This document shows, one piece after another, positions 6,023-14,442 of a DNA stretch of 32,106 nt (position 1 is the stretch's first letter; every line of letters begins with the position of its first letter). The stretch covers positions 1 through 32,106 of the forward strand of contig VBIW01000031.1 in NCBI GenBank assembly GCA_005880915.1, read 5' to 3'. The DNA comes from Chloroflexota bacterium. Its GTDB lineage: Bacteria; Chloroflexota; Dormibacteria; Dormibacterales; Dormibacteraceae. A program made the position numbers and the translations under genes. The notes under the pieces were generated by a model. It was not told the origin of the DNA and did no database searches. It worked only from the letters and a program-made list of their open reading frames with translations.

Positions 6023-6096
6023 GTGCTGCCCTCCCCAACTAAGGCCCTTCAGGACGCTTTCCGGCACCATGGACATTACCCCTCCCACGTCGCTTG

Positions 6097-7011
6097 TCAA
6101 GCACCGCAGACTTCAAGAATTCCAGCCACCGTGGCATCCAGGCTGCCCCGTTGCAGCGGCCGGTGGAGTGTCCAAACCGGGACAGTGCCGACGAGGGCGC
6201 TCAGCTGCCGCAAGCACCGAGCCTGCGCGGCTCTCGTGGGGAGACGAAAGCTCAGCGGCCAGAGGCCGGAGAGGGCGCGCTGCGCCGTCATGCGTTCCAG
6301 CCGCACGCCGCTATCGCACTCCCGCAAGAACACAATCGTGCTGATCGGGACCGGCTCGCCCGTCCCGCGGCAGGCCTCATTCACGCCCAGGTAGATTCGA
6401 TCGGTTCGCGTGGCGACGACGTGCGTCCCTGCCGGTGCCGCGCCGTCGTACATGTCGGGCCTGACCCGCAGGAATGCCGGGCCGGGCAACAGCACAGGAC
6501 CGGGGGTCAGCCGGCAGCAGGCGAGATCCTCGGTGAGGAGCCGATATCCATGGCGATGAAACGCGAGCGCCAGGGTGGTTTTCCCCGACCGTCCGGGGGC
6601 CCCGAGGAGGACTGCCTCGCCGTTGACCTCGATTGCGGCGGCGTGCAGTGGCAAGTCGCCGCGCTGCATGAAGCACAGCAGCGCGGGGATTCCCCACAAG
6701 CCGGGCTCCCAGAAGCGCTCGTCCTCGGGGTTGGCGATTCGGACGGTTCGGCTGCCGGGGTCGATCTGCCAGGCGGCCCCTCCGGACGTGTGCAGCTCGA
6801 ATCGATCGTCGCTGCCGTACAGCCTCGCTTGAGCGTCCTGGCCGCGCACCTGATAGGTCCACGCAAACACGGGAGCACCTTGCGGTGCCTGCGGCTGGGC
6901 GGCCGCCGGGGCTACGTGCAGGAGCTCCACACCGCCACCCTGTCGGAGGAACCGCAGCGGGTAGGCCGAGTGCAGCCGGAAACCGTACGCCGAACCCTCG
7001 CCGTTTAGCAT
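6097..7011 (-). CDS. HPr-kinase-like protein, lasso peptide tailoring kinase
   Basis: A 304-aa protein of the HprK-like kinase group. The C-terminal half has Walker A GAPGRSGKTTLAL (about residues 135-147), preceded by PLHAAAIEVNGEAVLLG, the typical strand leading into an HprK P-loop. The N-terminal half is a beta-rich domain without clear identity. Known relatives in lasso clusters (paeninodin kinase PadeK, ThcoK) phosphorylate a Ser of the precursor, and that role is inferred here from position between cyclase and precursor. The start ATG at 7011 overlaps the cyclase stop (ATGCTAA), so translation is coupled. The open frame continues upstream to 7665 but is antisense-like noise there. Confidence 0.82.
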   Translation of the reverse strand: MLNGEGSAYGFRLHSAYPLRFLRQGGGVELLHVAPAAAQPQAPQGAPVFAWTYQVRGQDAQARLYGSDDRFELHTSGGAAWQIDPGSRTVRIANPEDERFWEPGLWGIPALLCFMQRGDLPLHAAAIEVNGEAVLLGAPGRSGKTTLALAFHRHGYRLLTEDLACCRLTPGPVLLPGPAFLRVRPDMYDGAAPAGTHVVATRTDRIYLGVNEACRGTGEPVPISTIVFLRECDSGVRLERMTAQRALSGLWPLSFRLPTRAAQARCLRQLSALVGTVPVWTLHRPLQRGSLDATVAGILEVCGA

Positions 7012-8792
7012 AGGCTCAGAAAGGCATGGATCCCGGCGAGCTCCTTCGCCCAGAACCAATCGAACAGCGCCAAGTCCTCGCGCTCCAGATGGGTCGCCAG
7101 GCGGCGGTAGTCGACGCCGTCCATCTGGTGGTTCGGCGCGAGCAGAAAGCGTCGCAGGGTCGGATAATCCACCTGCGACATCACGTGATCGTCGAACGCC
7201 GTTTTGTAGCGGCGGTCCAGAATGGCGTCCGGCAGTCTCCCGCGCAACAGCCCGCGAACCAGCGTTTTCGAGCCCAGGTCGGGAAACTTGATTTCGGCGG
7301 GGAGACCGAGGAAGAACTCCCACAGGTCGACGTCGCCAAACGGGCGGCGCACGGTGACTCCGTTGAGTGCGGCGCACAGCTCGTCTGCTTCCATCGTAAT
7401 GGTGGCGCCCTCGAATGCCGCCAGCTGCAGCGCCGACCAGCGCGAGCGACCGGCGGGCCGCAGGTCCGACTGGTAGCGCGCCTCGGCGAACTTGCGACAG
7501 GCCAGCCACTCGGGGACGCGCGGCGGCCTGGTTCGACCGCGCAACCATCGGTACGAGGCCGCGAGCCAACCGGGGAGGAGCGGCACAACCAGCCCGCGAA
7601 GGATCGCGCGCCGGGATGCGCCACGGCGCGCCTCTGACGCGATCACGCGCGCCAACGCCGTCCACCGCCCGCGCGTCAGCAGGTGGCTAATGAGGTGCGG
7701 CCGAGTGTCGACGACGAACTCGGCGAAGTCGCCGGTCAGGAGGTTCCGAAAGCCGAGCTCGCGGGCGAGGGCGTAATTCTCGGAGATCTCGGGTACGGAC
7801 ACGATCGGGACCGGCCCGTCTAAAAGCTCGCACCACTTGGCGATGTCGTCGAGCAGACGGGCGCGCTGCTGGAATGTGTGGAGCGAGATCCCCAGGTGCC
7901 CGGCGGCCAACTCGATGTAGCCTCGCTCGTCGACGGCGGGAAAGTCGGGGAACACCGCGGACAGCGCGTGGAGCGGGCCAGCGCCGCGCTCGCGGTACTG
8001 CGGTGCCGCGTAGGCCGCGATCGCCGTCGAGTCGATGCCGCCGCTGAGCGAGATGACGTCGCAGCCCGTGAGCGTGCGCCGCACCGCTTGGCCGAACAGC
8101 TCCGTGAACCGGTCGGCGACATCACCGGCGCTGACCCGTAAGGTTTCGAGCCGTTCTTCGGGAAACCAGTAGCGCTGCTCAGCGGTAGCTCCCCCTGCAG
8201 CGACGGTGAGGATCGTGGCCTGGGGGAGCCGCCGCACGCCTTTCAGGGCGTGGGGCGTATCGGCGAGCATGTTCCCGTAAAAGATCCGCTCGAGCACCTC
8301 GAGATCGGGTTCCCAGGGGAGTCCGGCGCCCGCGACGATCTGCTTGGCCTCCGTTGCTGCAAAGAATCCTCGAGACCCGTGATGGTAGAAGAGCGGTCGC
8401 AGGCCGAGGTGATCGCGAAAGCACCAGAGCCGGCGCCCGTCGGTTACCACACCCGCGAAGGCGCCGCGGAAGCGACCGACGGCCGCCGGGCCATAGGCAC
8501 GGAATGCCGCCGCGACCACGTCGGCGGCTGCCCTCCCGGCCGGGGGGTGACCGATCTTCCCGAGCTGCGCCATCAGCTCCGCCGCGTTATCGAGCGAGCC
8601 CGACACCACCGCCGACAGCTCGCCATCCTGGCCGATCGTGGAGTCCGCGAAGTCGGCTCCGCTGCTTGCGCCGAGCAGGCATTGCCCGCGCTGCTTCAGC
8701 GTGAAGCACGTGCCTCGATGCGGCGACGTAGCGAGCATCCGTCGGGCCGTCGCCGGGTCCGGCGGCGCAGCCCGCGACAGGACCGCGATCAT
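7005..8792 (-). CDS. lasso peptide cyclase (asparagine synthetase B homologue, C protein)
   Basis: A 595-aa asparagine-synthetase-like protein that, in lasso pathways, adenylates the ring Asp/Glu side chain and closes the macrolactam. The N-terminal Ntn-type glutaminase-like domain starts MIAVLS and lacks the catalytic Cys2 of true asparagine synthetases; it includes FRGAFAGVVTDG and FRDHLGLRPLFYH. The C-terminal synthetase domain has the ATP-pyrophosphatase loop SLSGGIDSTAI (about residue 250) and late motifs RRPFGDVDLWEFFLGLP and RRYKTAFDDHV. The ATG at 8792 has a GAGGG Shine-Dalgarno 7 nt upstream; the longer open frame overlaps the preceding gene. It lies 10 nt after the nucleotidyltransferase stop. 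Confidence 0.92.
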   Translation of the reverse strand: MIAVLSRAAPPDPATARRMLATSPHRGTCFTLKQRGQCLLGASSGADFADSTIGQDGELSAVVSGSLDNAAELMAQLGKIGHPPAGRAAADVVAAAFRAYGPAAVGRFRGAFAGVVTDGRRLWCFRDHLGLRPLFYHHGSRGFFAATEAKQIVAGAGLPWEPDLEVLERIFYGNMLADTPHALKGVRRLPQATILTVAAGGATAEQRYWFPEERLETLRVSAGDVADRFTELFGQAVRRTLTGCDVISLSGGIDSTAIAAYAAPQYRERGAGPLHALSAVFPDFPAVDERGYIELAAGHLGISLHTFQQRARLLDDIAKWCELLDGPVPIVSVPEISENYALARELGFRNLLTGDFAEFVVDTRPHLISHLLTRGRWTALARVIASEARRGASRRAILRGLVVPLLPGWLAASYRWLRGRTRPPRVPEWLACRKFAEARYQSDLRPAGRSRWSALQLAAFEGATITMEADELCAALNGVTVRRPFGDVDLWEFFLGLPAEIKFPDLGSKTLVRGLLRGRLPDAILDRRYKTAFDDHVMSQVDYPTLRRFLLAPNHQMDGVDYRRLATHLEREDLALFDWFWAKELAGIHAFLSLC

Positions 8793-8802
8793 GCGGGTGC
8801 CC

Positions 8803-9978
8803 TCACGTGCGACGCGCCGCGCGCCAGCCCCAGAAGCACAGGCGGGCAACCGCGGCGGCCGCCCATCTGCCGCTGCGTACCAGGGCGCCGCTGGCGCGAC
8901 GAGCCGGGGTGAGCGGCCACCCGAGTGCGGACCGTGTTCCCTCATTGATGAGGAGCCGTCGCGCGCGAGCGCCGGCGTCCGTCGCCCAGAGCCCTTGCTC
9001 TGCGACGAGGTGGAGCCTTTCAGACCGCCGAAACACTTGGAGCCGCCATCGCAACGCCCGTGTGAGGTCGAAGGCAGCTATCCCGCGCGTGACCTCCGCC
9101 GGGCAAGGCGTTCCCGCGAGCCAGGCGGCGGCACCCAGCCAGCGCCTCGCTGCCGTCGCGTCGGGCAGCTCGCCGGCGTCGAGCCGGGACGCGACGGCTC
9201 GCCAATCGACGTGCCGACCCGATGTCGACACCACCGCGGCGTCAAGCAAGAAGCGCAGACGAAACCCGTAGGAGGACGACCCGACGAGCGCATGGCCCAG
9301 CGCGTGCCACAGCCGCTCCGTGGGCGCCGGCACTCTCGTAATACCGGTCGCGCGCTCCACTACGTGCGCGTCGGCGGTGATGCGGCGCCAGGCCTCCGCC
9401 GGCGCCAGCGCCTTGGACGTCGACGTGTGCAGCTCGACGCTCACCCGACGCCCGTTGGACAGCGGTGCGAGGTGATAGTGGCTGGCGTACTTCTGCTCCG
9501 CGTCAGGCGCAGGATCAAATCCCGCACTGCGGAGCCGCTGCCACGTAGCGGATGCGAGGTCGCTAGGCAGCAGGACATCCACATCACCAATGGCTCGGGC
9601 GTCGGCGTACGGATACACATCACTGACGAGCTCCCCGGCGGCACCCTTGAGCAAGACGTGCGGGCACCCTAAGTCGTTCAGAATGCTGACGACCACGTCA
9701 CGCTGCGTGCCTACGGCGAGGTTGTGTGCGGTAATCCGCCGGGCCGACTGCGCGAGCCATGCTGCGAAGGCCGCGTCTACATCTGCAACGACGCCCAGCT
9801 CCTGCAGCCGTCGATACAGCCACAGCGAGCACCCCTCGAAGGCCACGAGTTGGGGCAGGCCGTCGGTTCGCGTCTCGCGCCACGCCTGCCGTAGCTCCGC
9901 CGCGCTCCGTGTCGGGCACAATCGGAGCGTTTCCAGAAGCAGATCCGAAGCGCAGTCCTTCGGGCTCGGTCGAAGCAT
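8803..9978 (-). CDS. nucleotidyltransferase family protein of lasso cluster (PsmN-like)
   Basis: A 391-aa protein of the nucleotidyltransferase family seen in lasso clusters. The key region is HVLLKGAAGELVSDVYPY followed by ARAIGDVDVLLPSD (about residues 105-140): a KG motif then a D-V-D metal-binding pair. FRLRFLLDAAVV is the usual distal helix. In pseudomycoidin, the neighbouring PsmN is implicated in adding hexoses to the phosphorylated peptide; an analogous tailoring role is inferred here because kinase and nucleotidyltransferase occur together. It is the first gene of the minus-strand group N-C-K-A, so the promoter should lie in 9979-10223. The upstream Shine-Dalgarno is weak. Confidence 0.82.
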   Translation of the reverse strand: MLRPSPKDCASDLLLETLRLCPTRSAAELRQAWRETRTDGLPQLVAFEGCSLWLYRRLQELGVVADVDAAFAAWLAQSARRITAHNLAVGTQRDVVVSILNDLGCPHVLLKGAAGELVSDVYPYADARAIGDVDVLLPSDLASATWQRLRSAGFDPAPDAEQKYASHYHLAPLSNGRRVSVELHTSTSKALAPAEAWRRITADAHVVERATGITRVPAPTERLWHALGHALVGSSSYGFRLRFLLDAAVVSTSGRHVDWRAVASRLDAGELPDATAARRWLGAAAWLAGTPCPAEVTRGIAAFDLTRALRWRLQVFRRSERLHLVAEQGLWATDAGARARRLLINEGTRSALGWPLTPARRASGALVRSGRWAAAAVARLCFWGWRAARRT

Positions 9979-10223
9979 CGAGGTATAGATCGGGCCGGGT
10001 GACGGCTATCTCCAGCGAGAGCAATTTGTGCGCCCGCCGACCGAAGGCTGGAGCGAGCGCGGCTCGCCCTGGGCACGGCCCCCAGGAGCCGCTCGTCCCC
10101 CGGCGCACTGTTGCCGGTGTGTGACGATTGTCCGGGGGCCAGAATAGCTCTCGGGAACGGGGGAACCCGGCTGAAGGTCCACTGGAGCATTACCTTTCCG
10201 CCGAGGTCGGGGCGTGAGCGATC
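9979..10223. other. divergent intergenic region between lasso genes and acetyltransferase arm
   Basis: A 245-nt gap separates the 5' ends of the lasso nucleotidyltransferase (-) and the GNAT gene (+). It should hold promoters for both arms, but no clear -35/-10 pair was seen. It contains a 19-nt sequence at 10107-10125 that recurs at 11382-11400. It is also the left edge of the putative insert, and no remnant of the missing B2 3' end was recognised on the minus strand. Confidence 0.5.
10107..10125 (+). repeat. 19-nt element, copy 1 (ACTGTTGCcGgTGTGTGAC)
   Basis: It matches 17 of 19 bases of the sequence at 11382-11400. The two copies flank the GNAT gene, both in gene-upstream positions. Confidence 0.5.
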
Positions 10224-11372
10224 ATGAGCGACGACATCCGAATTTCGGCATGCGGTGACGAGGACGTTCCTGCGCTGATGCGCTTCATCGACGCGCACTG
10301 GCAGGCCGGCCACATCTTGAGCCGCGACGAGGTCTTGCTGCGGTGGCAGTTCGATCCCGGCCGGATGCCCGGAGGCTTTCCCGAGGGGCCGACCGTCATG
10401 CTCGCATGGCACCACCACACCCTCGTGGGGATGCTGGGGCTCACGGGATTCGACCTCAACGCGGAGGGAGTCCCGGTCCGCGCCGCGTGGATGTCGCACT
10501 GGCTCGCGGTCCCGGAGTATCGGCACCTCAACGTCGCCGCGCGACTGCTTCTGGCGGTGCGGCAATTGGGGCTCGACGCCCTCGGGGCGGTCGGGGCCAA
10601 CGACCTTTCTACTCAGGCGCTTCTCACGCTAGGCTACGAGCTCATCCCCGACCTCCCTCGCTGGGTCGGCGTGTTTCACGCGGGTCAGACAGCGTCGCTT
10701 CTCGCCGCATCGGGCACCGCCACTCGCGACGTCGTGGAGCGGATCTGTCTTCGCCACGGTGTGGTGGATGGCGCGCGGCCGCACGCATCCGTGGACGGCG
10801 TGGACGTTGTCCGGTGGACTCCGGAGCTCGGGGGAGCGTGGGACCGGCATTGGCGCGAGCGGCTGGCGGGGAGCCTCGTTGGGGCCAGTAGGGACTCGGG
10901 CTACCTGCGGTGGCGCTACGCGGACCACCCGCGGTTCCGGTACGAGTTGCGGATGGCGCGCCGCCCCACCGACGGATCGGCGTTGGGCATTGCGGTCTTC
11001 CGGGTCGAACAGGTGAGGGCAAGGCCGGAGCGGGTGCTCCGAGTCGTGGAATTCCTGGCTTCGCCCGAAGCGGAGGCGGCGCTCGCACTCGCCGTGGTGC
11101 AGGCGGGACGCGACGCGCGTGTCGCCTTTGCCGATTTCTACTGCAGCTCCGCGCGGTCGGCGCAAGCATTGGAGCGACTCGGATTCCGGTCCGCCTCCCC
11201 ACCTTCCGACGTGGCGTTTCCGTGCCGACTCCAGCCCCTCGAGGGCGGCCACTTCACCATGCCGGCGCTGCTGCAGCTCCCCAGCCAATGGCAGGGGCGG
11301 TTTGCCGACCTGATCGCCTCGAGTCGCCTGTACGTGACGAAATCTGACGGCGATCAGGATCGGCCGGCCTGA
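10224..11372 (+). CDS. GNAT family N-acetyltransferase-like protein
   Basis: A 382-aa protein whose first ~150 residues look like a GNAT acyltransferase: ISACGDEDVPALMRFIDAHW at the N-terminus, MLGLTGFDLN strand, and WLAVPEYRHLNVAARLLLAVRQLG (about residues 91-114) as the acetyl-CoA-binding loop and helix. A second half with YLRWRYADHPRFRYEL and a GNAT-like FADFYCSSARSAQALERLGFR suggests a duplicated or two-domain GNAT. The C-terminus has an acidic TKSDGDQDRP motif, which also occurs as GDQDRP near the NeuC C-terminus. It is first in the + arm of the middle cluster but separated from the methyltransferase gene by 169 nt. The substrate is unknown; it may acetylate a sugar or an amine of the product. 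Confidence 0.65.
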   Translation: MSDDIRISACGDEDVPALMRFIDAHWQAGHILSRDEVLLRWQFDPGRMPGGFPEGPTVMLAWHHHTLVGMLGLTGFDLNAEGVPVRAAWMSHWLAVPEYRHLNVAARLLLAVRQLGLDALGAVGANDLSTQALLTLGYELIPDLPRWVGVFHAGQTASLLAASGTATRDVVERICLRHGVVDGARPHASVDGVDVVRWTPELGGAWDRHWRERLAGSLVGASRDSGYLRWRYADHPRFRYELRMARRPTDGSALGIAVFRVEQVRARPERVLRVVEFLASPEAEAALALAVVQAGRDARVAFADFYCSSARSAQALERLGFRSASPPSDVAFPCRLQPLEGGHFTMPALLQLPSQWQGRFADLIASSRLYVTKSDGDQDRPA

Positions 11373-11541
11373 GGGGCCGGACTGTTGCAGTTGTGTGACA
11401 CACGCGCAACCCAGTGTAACGGACGCGACGATCAGGGCCTGGGGCGGCACACGGGCTCGTTCCTATGTCACAGCGCGACAAGTGATTGCAGTTTGTCGTG
11501 ATAGGGAACGACACTTGCTTTACGGGCGCGCGGGGAGGCTC
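11373..11541 (+). promoter_or_regulatory. 169-nt leader with two dyads upstream of methyltransferase arm
   Basis: Dyad 1 at 11385-11410 has outer arms GTTGC/GCAAC and inner TGTGT/ACACA around a GA centre, about 10 of 13 arm positions matching. Dyad 2 at 11489-11519 has GCAGTTTGTCGT and ACGACACTTGC separated by 8 nt. Neither is followed by a T-tract, so operators are more likely than terminators. A GGGGAGG Shine-Dalgarno lies at 11532-11538. This is the likely control region for the 11542-18753 operon. Confidence 0.45.
11382..11400 (+). repeat. 19-nt element, copy 2 (ACTGTTGCaGtTGTGTGAC)
   Basis: Second copy of the element at 10107-10125. Here it forms the left half of dyad 1 in the methyltransferase leader. 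Confidence 0.5.
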
Positions 11542-12738
11542 ATGAGCGCCACGCGCGAAACCGCCAATCTGGACCCAGCCGCATTCACACGCTGGTGTGA
11601 AGACCAGGTCTATACGCCGGCCATCCGCCGGGGTACGGAGATCCTCGAGCGGGTATGCGATCTCCATCTGCTGGAGCTGCACCGCGAGCTGGGCATCGCC
11701 CTTATGCTCGCGACCCCGCGCACCGCGCGGGAAGTCGCGGATCAGCTTGGGTTTGAGCCCAGCGCCCACATCGCGCTGGAAGCTCTGCTGACGCGGCTCG
11801 CCGAGCGAACCGGCGTAGTCTCCGTGGAGCAGAGCCCACCAGCACACTTTCAAGCACGCGCCGCGGTCCCGGACGGCACCGCGGAGCTCACGGCGTTACG
11901 TAGCGCCATGGTCGAGCTGGGCCCGGGATTCGTGGTCGCACTGGAGTGCGTCGAGTTTGGCCGTGCGCATTTCGTCACCGCGTTGCGGGACGACCCAGGC
12001 ATGATGGACCGGGTGCTGTCGGGCGCGGATGCGGAGCACTATCCGCTGTGGGTCCAGGCCACCAATGCTGATCCGATGCAGGATCTGCACGGTCGGATGG
12101 GGGCAAGGGCGATAGCGGAGCTGTTTCCTGGGGGGACCATTCTCGAGATCGGTGGCGGCACCGGCAACGGGATCCGCCACCTCTTCGACGTCCTGCAGGC
12201 TCGTGGGACGCTCGACCGCATCGAGCGCTACATCTTCACCGACGTCAGTCCGCGCTTCATCCTCGGGACGCGGCGTGCGGTCCGGGAAGCGTACCCCTCG
12301 GTGACGTGCGACTGGAAGTACCTGGACATCAATAAATCATTCAGCACTCAGGGAATCGAGCCTGAGAGCATCGACCTGATTTACGGGGTGAACGCGGCGC
12401 ATGTCGCGAAAGACATGGTGGGGATGCTGCGAGACTGCGGGGCGGCGCTCCGACCGGGCGGGCGCGTCGTGTTCGCCGAGCGGGTGCGCGGGCGTTCCAG
12501 TGAGATGGCGGCCCGGGAGTTGACGCTCAACCTGTCGCGGTATCACCGCACGGCTGCGCAGCGACATCCGGCGCACCGCGTCGCGCATGGCTACCTGTCG
12601 CCGCGCTGTTGGCTGTCAGGGCTCGAGCAGGCGGGATTCCGCGACGCGGCGATCTTTCCCGACCTCGAGGCCATTCAGCGCGTGTTCCCGGAGCAGTATG
12701 CGGCCGTCGTGACCGGGGTACGCGGGTGCGGGCGGTGA
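11542..12738 (+). CDS. SAM-dependent methyltransferase
   Basis: A 398-aa class I methyltransferase. The N-terminal ~110 residues are helical with a winged-helix-like segment (TAREVADQLGFEPSAHIALEALLTRLAE), as in dimerising small-molecule O-/C-methyltransferases. The Rossmann domain has motif I ILEIGGGTGNG (about residues 201-211), YIFTDVSPRF as the acidic strand-2 region, DLIYGVNAAHVAKDM (motif post-I/II) and LRPGGRVVFAERVRG (motif III). The substrate is not evident, and similar domains methylate polyketide or aromatic intermediates. The ATG at 11542 has GGGGAGG immediately upstream; the frame is open back to 11395 but that part looks non-coding. It is followed 30 nt later by the GH3 gene. 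Confidence 0.82.
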   Translation: MSATRETANLDPAAFTRWCEDQVYTPAIRRGTEILERVCDLHLLELHRELGIALMLATPRTAREVADQLGFEPSAHIALEALLTRLAERTGVVSVEQSPPAHFQARAAVPDGTAELTALRSAMVELGPGFVVALECVEFGRAHFVTALRDDPGMMDRVLSGADAEHYPLWVQATNADPMQDLHGRMGARAIAELFPGGTILEIGGGTGNGIRHLFDVLQARGTLDRIERYIFTDVSPRFILGTRRAVREAYPSVTCDWKYLDINKSFSTQGIEPESIDLIYGVNAAHVAKDMVGMLRDCGAALRPGGRVVFAERVRGRSSEMAARELTLNLSRYHRTAAQRHPAHRVAHGYLSPRCWLSGLEQAGFRDAAIFPDLEAIQRVFPEQYAAVVTGVRGCGR

Positions 12739-12768
12739 GCGGGCGGCCCGGGCGCGACCCATAAGCCA

Positions 12769-14442
12769 ATGCTCGCTTCCGCGGAAGCAGACCGGTTTCT
12801 CACGGCGCGAGGTGATCTCGCCGGCGTGCAGCAGCGACTCCTGCTCGAGAGCATCGTCATTCCCAACGCGCGGTGCGCCTACGGGAGGGACAATCACTTC
12901 GCCGCCGTGACGGATCCCGATGCTTTCCGGCGGCTCGTGCCGCTGGTCGACTACGAGCAGCTGCGGCCCGCCGTCGAGCGGGTGGCACGGGGTGAGGACG
13001 GGGTGCTGACCGTCGAACGTCCCACCACGTTGTTCAAGACCAGTGGATCGTTGGCGGCGCCGAAGCTCGTGCCCGTGACTCCATCATTAATACGCGACAA
13101 GGCACGGGCGTTCGGCATCTTTTGGCACCTGATTCATCGGGCGCATCCGACGCTGAAGACGGGAAAATGGATCGCGAACTTCGGTGATGCCGGGCGCAGT
13201 GAGCGTTCGGCGGGCGGCCTGGACGTGGCTTCGGAGACGACCTTCTGGAATCGGCGCATGCAGGGCCTGCAGTCCTGGTCCGGCTGGCCCCTGCCCGCTG
13301 TGCTGCGGACGCTCGACAATTCCGATCTGCGATACTTTGCCGTGTCGCGCCTGGCGATGGCCAGTTCGCTGCACGGCATCATGTGCCTGAACCCGAGCAC
13401 GCTCCTGCTCTTGTGCCGTACGATGGAACGGCACGTGCCCCTGCTCGTCCGAGCCATTGCAGACGGAGCGCTGGGCTATCCCGGCCACGTGCCGTCGGAC
13501 GTGGCGGACCAGTTGCGGCCCTATCTGCAGCCGGACCCCGTTCGCGCTCGGCGGCTGGAGCGCGATCTCGCCGGGTCGACGAGGCTCGAGCTCACGAGGG
13601 TGTGGCCGGAGCTCGAGCTGGTCGTGTGCTGGCAGTCCCAAATCGTGGCGCCGCACCTCCGCCAGCTCGAGCCGTATCTCGCGGGGGTGGGCCGCCGGGA
13701 CTACATCACTCAGGCAAGCGAGTGCATCATGGCGATCCCCACGGCCGATGGAGCGTCGGGGGGGCAGCTCGCCTACACCTCTCATTTCTTCGAGTTCATC
13801 CCCGAGGCGTCCATCGAGTCGCCCCGGCCGGTGACGCGGTTCGCGTGGGAGCTCGAGGCGGGGCGCGTGTACGAGCTGGTGGTCACGACGAGCGGGGGTC
13901 TGTACCGCTATCGCATCGGCGACTGCTTTCGGGTCAAGGGTTTCGCCGGGCAGGTGCCTGTGGTGGAATTCCTGTATCGCACCGGGAAGACCTCCAGCAT
14001 CACCGGCGAGAAACTCACGGAGTACCAGGTGCTGGAGGCGGCCCGACGCGCGGTGGGGGACGGCGCGGTGGCTCCCTTGGAGTTCCTCTGCTTCCCACGC
14101 TCTGGTCCCGATCCGCACTATGGCCTGCTGCTCAGCTGGCCCGGCGGTTCCGCTTCTCCCGAGGCCGCCGCGCCGGGCCGTCCGCTCGAGCGCTGGCTTG
14201 CCCGGTTCGACGCCCAGCTCATGGCCATCAACCCGGAATACGGCGACAAGCGCAGCTCGGGCCGGCTCGGCAGCGTAGTGGGTCTGGTGGTGGGGGAAGG
14301 AGGCTTTGACGCGTATCGTCGTGAGCTCGCTCAGACCGGCGTGAGCGAGGATCAGGTGAAACTCGGCGTCCTCAGCCGCAAGCTGGATCTGGATGCCGGG
14401 CTCCCCGTTCAACGGGCGATCCATGCGCGTGACGGGTTGTGA
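12769..14442 (+). CDS. GH3 family acyl-acid-amido synthetase
   Basis: A 557-aa full-length member of the GH3 (auxin-responsive) family of the adenylate-forming superfamily, which activates a carboxylic acid with ATP and transfers it to the amino group of an amino acid. The three diagnostic motifs are present: LFKTSGSLAAPKLVPVT (about residues 88-104), YRYRIGDCF (about 379-387) and GKTSSITGEKLTE (about 406-418). GH3 proteins are best known from plants; bacterial homologues are scattered and mostly uncharacterised. The 3' end overlaps the next gene by 20 nt, implying coordinated expression with the enolase-superfamily enzyme. The acid and amine partners are unknown. Confidence 0.9.
   Translation: MLASAEADRFLTARGDLAGVQQRLLLESIVIPNARCAYGRDNHFAAVTDPDAFRRLVPLVDYEQLRPAVERVARGEDGVLTVERPTTLFKTSGSLAAPKLVPVTPSLIRDKARAFGIFWHLIHRAHPTLKTGKWIANFGDAGRSERSAGGLDVASETTFWNRRMQGLQSWSGWPLPAVLRTLDNSDLRYFAVSRLAMASSLHGIMCLNPSTLLLLCRTMERHVPLLVRAIADGALGYPGHVPSDVADQLRPYLQPDPVRARRLERDLAGSTRLELTRVWPELELVVCWQSQIVAPHLRQLEPYLAGVGRRDYITQASECIMAIPTADGASGGQLAYTSHFFEFIPEASIESPRPVTRFAWELEAGRVYELVVTTSGGLYRYRIGDCFRVKGFAGQVPVVEFLYRTGKTSSITGEKLTEYQVLEAARRAVGDGAVAPLEFLCFPRSGPDPHYGLLLSWPGGSASPEAAAPGRPLERWLARFDAQLMAINPEYGDKRSSGRLGSVVGLVVGEGGFDAYRRELAQTGVSEDQVKLGVLSRKLDLDAGLPVQRAIHARDGL

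Noticed and set aside
7012..7665. Upstream extension of the HprK-like gene (218 extra residues)
   Set aside because: It runs inside the cyclase gene in another frame and has shadow-like composition. ATG 7011 overlapping the cyclase stop gives a normal coupled start.
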